Part shown: piece by piece, positions 5,989 to 10,201 of the stretch
How the letters are laid out: each line of letters opens with the position of its first letter
How positions within the stretch are numbered: position 1 is the stretch's first letter
Assembly (NCBI GenBank): GCA_009911175.1
Contig: QXWX01000157.1
Location: forward strand, 1-10,201
DNA length: 10,201 bases
Source of the DNA: Lachnospiraceae bacterium
Lineage (GTDB): Bacteria; Bacillota_A; Clostridia; Lachnospirales; Lachnospiraceae
Direction of reading: 5' to 3'
Program-made: the position numbers and the translations under genes
Notes under the pieces: generated by a model
Told to the model about the DNA's origin: nothing
Databases searched by the model: none
What the model saw: the letters and a program-made list of their open reading frames with translations, nothing else

Positions 5989-7998
5989 TTATTTCTTGAC
6001 TTTATCTATGTATATTTCTTGATTCGTATTCAAAATCAATTCTAATTCTACATCTTTATAATCTGTTAATTGAATATTGTAGTCAAATTCTGAATATTTG
6101 GCAAGATCAGAATCCTCATTATCGGGATCTATATATTGTGGTACATAAAAAAGAGTTTGCTTATCCGGGTTGGAGTAAATAACTTTTAATAACAATTCAT
6201 CTTCAAAAGACTTTGTATTTTTGCTATAGATTTTTCCTCTAAAATTTACAATATCTTTTTTTACGGTCATTTTATAATCACTTACAATAGTATCATCAAA
6301 CTTAGTTGCATTTAAAACATCTACATAAACTGGTTCAGATATGATTTTGTAAAAATTATATCCATCATAAGATTTAACTAATACTGCATAAGCTTGATCA
6401 TCATAATGCTCCTGAATATATAAAACTATCCTTTTAAGTTGCACTTCATCTGCTATCAGATAAATTGCTGTGTTATTAACAATATCACGAAATGGATTAT
6501 ACACATTATAATTCTCCAATATCTGATTAGTTAGCGGCATTTGAATCCCCCAACCACCTAATGCGTAAACATTAGAATACAATCCTTTTTGCATAGAATC
6601 ATATGGTCTATAACAAACTAATCTATTGTCAGAAGCTATTGTAAAATACAATCTATCTTTGTTATTCCCTATCATTTCACACATTTGTTTGGATTCATTT
6701 ATTTTATTAGTTGTATCATCTTTAGTTTTGATACTTGTCAAATATGGTTCTATAGTAAATAAAACTATTATCAAATAAAGGGACGCAACATACCTCCCAT
6801 ATTCCTTCATATTCACTAAATGTAAGTCTTTAATCAAATACGCAAAAAGGCATAAAAACGCCATCCACAGAACCACATCTACTCTGTGTAGTAAATATCT
6901 CCCTTTATAAAATAGAAATAAATTATAAGAAAATATAATCATTACTATATAGAATATTATATATTTTTCTCCATTTTTATCCAAAAACCAAATAATAAAT
7001 AATATCATTGATGCAAGAAATAATTTTTCATACAGAAAAGCGTATGGAAACAGCTTTAGAAAATCGGCAAAAAATTTAAAATCCATTTTTTTTTGCGGCT
7101 TTAGGCTAATAAGTTTATCCATCAAATCGACATTAAAAACCTCCGGATCCGCAAAGGTCCATGATCTAAACATATTAAAATCATTTTCACTAATCCCAAG
7201 TTTTTTATATTCCTTTTGAAATTCTGAATAATCTGGGAATCCATAATCTAATAAATTTGCTCTTTTCTCATTATATTCTTTATACTCACACCAATCTTGA
7301 TTTCTTTCGTAAACCTTTGAATCCAGTATTTTGAATCCAAATATTAGAATTATTGTAATTCCAAAAACCAAAATATATTCTTGTATATTTAATTTTTTCT
7401 TCCTTACATTATTAACTATTACGATAACGCCCAGAGTGCTAAATACCATTAAAGATAAAAGGCACGCCTCAAATCTATACCAACTGCCAACAATAACCAT
7501 AATTATTCCAACCACAATATTTCTTTTAAAATGTATACGTTGCTGAAGGCTATAAAAAAGCAGTAATATTCCTGCTATTGAAGCAATACCTGCTGTTTTT
7601 GTAAACTGTAATTTCACATAAAATTCATATGCACTGAATGATAATACGACTGCCGCCAGAAAATATCCACACCACTTATTTTCTTTTCTTAATAGAATAT
7701 ATATTATAATCAAAAAAGAACAAAACACCACAATATACTGTCCAACTCCATACCATGGAACTTCAGGAAATAGACTCATTAGTATTGTAAGCCCTTTTCC
7801 CAGAAAAATATTAGAAAAAATAAGATGACTATTACTATACCCCGATAAATAACCATATGTTATTGTTGCCATGCCATAGTCATCATTTGTTTCGAATACA
7901 GCATCACAAAATACAATACACAAAAAAGCTATTACTAAATTTATAAATATACTTTTAAAAAAATCTGTGCTTATAATATCCTTAATCTTATGTTTCAT
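5989..7998 (-). CDS. Large polytopic membrane protein, possible GT-C glycosyltransferase
   Basis: I do not recognise a characterised family for this 669-residue protein. About ten or eleven membrane helices fill residues 15-420. A hydrophilic C-terminal domain of roughly 250 residues follows, probably outside the membrane and rich in beta-type sequence. Right after the first helix comes FETNDDYGM (35-43). Paired acidic residues in the first external loop are a hallmark of GT-C glycosyltransferases, which use polyprenyl-phosphate sugars. A soluble loop sits at about residues 225-315. The gene directly upstream (46 nt away) is a GtrB-like enzyme of the kind that makes polyprenyl-phosphate sugars, which supports the idea. 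A repeat-unit polymerase (Wzy-like role) is the main alternative, and no other polymerase candidate lies in the window. The start is ATG 7998 with AGGAGAG (8008-8002) suitably spaced. Confidence is high for the gene and modest for the function. Confidence 0.8.
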   Translation of the reverse strand: MKHKIKDIISTDFFKSIFINLVIAFLCIVFCDAVFETNDDYGMATITYGYLSGYSNSHLIFSNIFLGKGLTILMSLFPEVPWYGVGQYIVVFCSFLIIIYILLRKENKWCGYFLAAVVLSFSAYEFYVKLQFTKTAGIASIAGILLLFYSLQQRIHFKRNIVVGIIMVIVGSWYRFEACLLSLMVFSTLGVIVIVNNVRKKKLNIQEYILVFGITIILIFGFKILDSKVYERNQDWCEYKEYNEKRANLLDYGFPDYSEFQKEYKKLGISENDFNMFRSWTFADPEVFNVDLMDKLISLKPQKKMDFKFFADFLKLFPYAFLYEKLFLASMILFIIWFLDKNGEKYIIFYIVMIIFSYNLFLFYKGRYLLHRVDVVLWMAFLCLFAYLIKDLHLVNMKEYGRYVASLYLIIVLFTIEPYLTSIKTKDDTTNKINESKQMCEMIGNNKDRLYFTIASDNRLVCYRPYDSMQKGLYSNVYALGGWGIQMPLTNQILENYNVYNPFRDIVNNTAIYLIADEVQLKRIVLYIQEHYDDQAYAVLVKSYDGYNFYKIISEPVYVDVLNATKFDDTIVSDYKMTVKKDIVNFRGKIYSKNTKSFEDELLLKVIYSNPDKQTLFYVPQYIDPDNEDSDLAKYSEFDYNIQLTDYKDVELELILNTNQEIYIDKVKK

Positions 7999-8044
7999 AT
8001 TCTCTCCTGCATTCGTTGTATTTATAAAATTTCAGATCAGATAA

Positions 8045-8995
8045 TTATTGCCCTTTTGGATATTCATCATTATTACTTATGGTCATCTCTTTAATAACGT
8101 ATTGCGGAGCATTATTTATACATATGTATATTCTCCCGACATATTCTCCAAGTAATCCAAGCATAATTAATATTACTCCACCTATTATAAGAATAAGAGA
8201 AATGATGGAACTCCATCCAGACTGTACTGCTACCCCCAATAGCTTTCTCACTATAATGACAATCGCATATACAAATCCAAAAAAAGACATAAGAAATCCC
8301 ATATATACGCCCAACTCTAATGGCTTAACAGAAAATGATGTGAATTCATTCATCCATAAAGAGAATAGCTTATTAATTGAATATCCGGATTTTCCTTGTA
8401 ACCTTTTTCTATGCTCTGTCTCAATATTTGTTATATTTTTAGTTGTACGGAAAATCAATCCCGATATAAACGGATACGGATGCTTATATTTAATTATTTC
8501 TTCTATCACAAATTTTCTTGCCACAAAGAAACTGCTTCCTTTGAAGCCTTTGGGTGATTCAATCATTTTCTCACTCACAACTCTAGCCACCCATGACCCA
8601 AATCGTCGAAATACATTTTGCTTTATTTCTCTATAATAAGCATAAACAACATCATAGCCTTCTTCTACTTTTTCAATCAACCGAAAAAGTCCTTCTACCG
8701 GAGTTTGACCATCGTCATCCAATGATACCACATAATCGCCTGTACACTGTGCATATCCTGCCAGCAACGCAGAATGCTGTCCGAAATTTTGTGATAAAGA
8801 AATTCCTTTTATATGAATATTTTCTTTGGCAAGTGTTTTAATTACAGACCATACTTGATCTGGAGAGCAATCATTTACCAGAATAATCTCATAATCATAT
8901 TCCAATCGCAAAGAGATTATATTAATAATTTCATCCACTACGCTTCTTATCGTACCTTCTGAGCGATAGCAAGGAATTACAAAGGACAATTTCAT
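8045..8995 (-). CDS. GtrB/DPM1-like family 2 glycosyltransferase with membrane anchor
   Basis: This 316-residue protein has an N-terminal GT-A catalytic domain (about 1-220) and two C-terminal membrane helices (about 228-250 and 263-288). It opens with KLSFVIPCYRSEGTI. It has NDCSPD (41-46) for nucleotide binding and the metal-binding Asp triplet in SLDDDGQ (91-97). The motif HRKRLQGKSGYSINKL (195-210) is typical of polyprenyl-phosphate hexosyltransferases. The expected reaction is transfer of a sugar from a nucleotide donor to undecaprenyl phosphate on the cytoplasmic face. Relatives include GtrB, YfdH and DPM synthases. No GtrA-type flippase is in the window. The product would suit the GT-C-like protein encoded next. 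The start is ATG 8995 with GGTGGAG just upstream. The 132-nt gap before it is the longest within the operon. The donor sugar cannot be told from sequence. Confidence 0.88.
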   Translation of the reverse strand: MKLSFVIPCYRSEGTIRSVVDEIINIISLRLEYDYEIILVNDCSPDQVWSVIKTLAKENIHIKGISLSQNFGQHSALLAGYAQCTGDYVVSLDDDGQTPVEGLFRLIEKVEEGYDVVYAYYREIKQNVFRRFGSWVARVVSEKMIESPKGFKGSSFFVARKFVIEEIIKYKHPYPFISGLIFRTTKNITNIETEHRKRLQGKSGYSINKLFSLWMNEFTSFSVKPLELGVYMGFLMSFFGFVYAIVIIVRKLLGVAVQSGWSSIISLILIIGGVILIMLGLLGEYVGRIYICINNAPQYVIKEMTISNNDEYPKGQ

Positions 8996-9047
8996 ATCTC
9001 CACCTCGAACTAATCTATATAATGTTTAATCACTAATAGCGCTTCTT

Positions 9048-9084
9048 TATAAAGCCTTTATGATTAATTCATAAAGGCTTTATA
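9048..9084. repeat. Perfect 16-bp inverted repeat between the ACP and GT2 genes
   Basis: TATAAAGCCTTTATGA (9048-9063) is followed by a 5-nt loop (TTAAT) and its exact reverse complement (9069-9084). It lies about 45-80 nt beyond the ACP stop. Neither strand continues with a proper T-run: minus reads AAGAAGCG, plus reads GTATTTAAA. The core GCCTTTATGA / TCATAAAGGC with flanking TATAAA and TTTATA resembles a weak bidirectional terminator. It could be a partial terminator or an mRNA-stabilising or processing hairpin that sets different levels for the genes on either side. No convincing promoter was found after it on the minus strand. Confidence 0.7.
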
Positions 9085-9127
9085 GTATTTAAAATGTCAA
9101 GACATACTGAACAACCACTTATCTTCT

Positions 9128-9364
9128 TCATATATCTATATTATATTTTTTTAAAATCTCAACTCCCTTTTCATATGAGTTAAAATCAATAATATCATCT
9201 GTGTCCATCATTATATCAAACATGTCTTCTATTGCAGCTACCAATCCCATATGGCCTACTGAATCCCACTGTGTGATAGCCTGATATTCCAGTTTTTCAA
9301 CGCCTTCTTTATCAATTTCTAAACTTTCAACAAATGCCTGAATGTATTTTTCTTTATTGCTCAT
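9128..9364 (-). CDS. Acyl carrier protein, polysaccharide-cluster type
   Basis: This 78-residue acidic protein carries an acyl group on a phosphopantetheine arm. The attachment Ser is Ser35 in TQWDSVGHMGL (31-41), the D-S-V/L motif of carrier proteins. The helix 3-4 region (IEDMFDIMMDTDDIIDFNSY) and the length are normal for an ACP. The WDS core differs from the usual GADSLD of fatty-acid AcpP, so this is more likely a specialised ACP. It starts at ATG 9364 with a strong AGAAGGAG site about 7 nt upstream, 12 nt after the GNAT stop. No fatty-acid genes are nearby. The tight link to a sugar acyltransferase suggests it delivers an acyl group, or carries an intermediate, for modifying the polysaccharide. 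It should need a phosphopantetheinyl transferase, not seen here. Which acyl group is carried is unknown. Confidence 0.9.
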   Translation of the reverse strand: MSNKEKYIQAFVESLEIDKEGVEKLEYQAITQWDSVGHMGLVAAIEDMFDIMMDTDDIIDFNSYEKGVEILKKYNIDI

Positions 9365-9376
9365 TTTCTTCTCCTT

Positions 9377-10108
9377 CTAATTAAAATGTTTAATAAATGT
9401 ATGTGTAATACTTTCTGGACGGTACCCATTCATTATCAAAGATTTTACTTGCATGATATTGTTAGATGAAACATTTGAACTTACTTTTTTCCCTCCTCTC
9501 TTTTTAACCTCTTCCGGCACTTTTATAACACTGCCTATCCCCCCTTTCCTATACTCTTTATAGATTCCTCCTAAAAAGGAAGTATAACATCCATTCTCTA
9601 GTTCTTTTAAGGCAAAAAAACCTATAGTATCATTCTTATATATATATTTAAGAAATTCTGTTCCTGTTTTTAATTCATCCAAAATCCAATTAATATATCT
9701 TTTTTTTGCTATATCATGATTAAAGTACGGATCTGTATATATTCTGTCACTGTCAAATATTCCCTTATTTATTTCTTGATACAAAATTTCAAAATCCTTC
9801 TCATTCATAGTATCTACTTCAATAGCTTTATAAAGTCGTTCCTGAGAAGATGTTCTCGGAATTTCATTTAGATAATTCATTGCATAGATCATATCTTCTA
9901 TATATGTATAACCCATTTTTTGGACAATTGGCAAAAGATCTGTGCGATAGGAAGGAATTCTCAAAACACTATATTCGGTTTTCAATTTACATAAATATAA
10001 CTCTACTGTTTGATACTCATCATTTTCTTCAAATGTAGTTTCAATTGTGTCCACGCCTAAATTTCTCTTTTCCCATGTTGCATTTACTGATATCATTTTT
10101 GAATTCAC
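9377..10108 (-). CDS. WecD-like GNAT acyltransferase for an amino sugar
   Basis: This 243-residue protein has a C-terminal GNAT domain (about 90-240) behind an N-terminal region beginning ATWEKRNLGVDTIE. It resembles WecD/RffC, which acetylates dTDP-fucosamine. The segment GIFDSDRIYTDPYF (116-129), followed by AKKRYINWILDE, is a WecD-type block. The acyl-CoA or pantetheine-binding motif R-x-x-G-x-G is Arg187, Gly190 and Gly192. The strand and helix SSNVSSNNIMQVKSLIMNGY follow. The inferred role is N-acylation of a nucleotide-linked amino sugar. The start chosen is GTG 10108, which overlaps the stop of the upstream frame as GTGA and so suggests coupling. An ATG at 10096 is the alternative; it would begin MISVNATWEKRN, which also looks like homologues. 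The adjacent ACP raises the possibility of an acyl-ACP donor instead of acetyl-CoA. Confidence 0.85.
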   Translation of the reverse strand: MNSKMISVNATWEKRNLGVDTIETTFEENDEYQTVELYLCKLKTEYSVLRIPSYRTDLLPIVQKMGYTYIEDMIYAMNYLNEIPRTSSQERLYKAIEVDTMNEKDFEILYQEINKGIFDSDRIYTDPYFNHDIAKKRYINWILDELKTGTEFLKYIYKNDTIGFFALKELENGCYTSFLGGIYKEYRKGGIGSVIKVPEEVKKRGGKKVSSNVSSNNIMQVKSLIMNGYRPESITHTFIKHFN

Positions 10109-10201
10109 ACTCCAATTCTCTTATCTATAACCTGAATCCGTGAACCTAACCTAAAAATAAAATGAAATCGGTAAATAAGAAATATGAGGCACTCTTTGTA
10201 C
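10105..10201 (-). CDS. 3' end of an upstream operon gene (partial, unidentified)
   Basis: One minus-strand frame is open from the window edge to the TGA at 10107-10105, giving at least 31 codons. The end of the peptide reads RLGSRIQVIDKRIGV. Its stop overlaps the GNAT start codon by four bases (GTGA), a typical arrangement of coupled operon genes, so I take it as real despite the short length. The visible tail is hydrophobic then basic and does not identify a family. The 5' part lies outside the window. Confidence 0.5.
   Translation of the reverse strand, partial: YKECLIFLIYRFHFIFRLGSRIQVIDKRIGV

Noticed and set aside
8079..8636. A 185-codon open frame on the plus strand
   Set aside because: It lies wholly antisense to the GtrB-like gene, whose motifs and length are convincing. 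The peptide shows no family features.
9095..9100. Perfect -35 box TTGACA on the minus strand between the ACP and GT2 genes
   Set aside because: The TATAAA downstream is only 10 bp away and no -10 hexamer stands at 16-18 bp, so a promoter is not supported. The match is part of a small ATGTC/GACAT palindrome.

Overview
The window looks like a Gram-positive Clostridia genome, most likely a Lachnospiraceae gut-type bacterium. This rests on the AT-rich coding (AT richest in the surface genes), strong GGAGG-type ribosome binding sites, and the style of the flippase and of the BrnA-like antitoxin remnant. Species assignment is inference only.

Layout. Positions 1-510 hold a frameshifted BrnA/CopG-like antitoxin remnant on the plus strand (94-253), then non-coding DNA with a minus-strand intrinsic terminator (359-392). 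Positions 511-2098 are a complete insertion sequence of the IS4 type. It has long two-block terminal inverted repeats and one DDE transposase with the Y-R-E-K signature (644-2017). Its leader can fold so as to hide the transposase ribosome binding site. From 2081 to the right edge, everything is a single minus-strand gene run for a cell-surface polysaccharide, transcribed right to left.

Polysaccharide operon, in transcription order: the 3' end of an unidentified gene (10105-10201); a WecD-like GNAT amino-sugar acyltransferase (9377-10108); an acyl carrier protein (9128-9364); a 132-nt gap with a perfect 16-bp hairpin; a GtrB/DPM1-like family 2 glycosyltransferase with two C-terminal membrane helices (8045-8995); a 669-residue polytopic protein that may be a GT-C glycosyltransferase (5989-7998); an AlgI-like MBOAT O-acyltransferase (4543-5955); an AlgJ/AlgX-like SGNH (DHHW) protein (3360-4514); and a Wzx-like flippase (2081-3373). 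Spacings are short or overlapping, which fits one operon. It would start outside the window and probably ended at the terminator at 359-392 before the IS arrived.

Working model (inference). The GNAT, perhaps fed by the ACP, N-acylates a nucleotide amino sugar. The repeat unit is exported by the flippase. GtrB makes a polyprenyl-phosphate sugar that the GT-C-like protein transfers outside the membrane. The MBOAT and SGNH pair O-acetylates the polymer. The IS sits at the very 3' end of the flippase gene, supplies its last five codons and stop, and separates the operon from its terminator.
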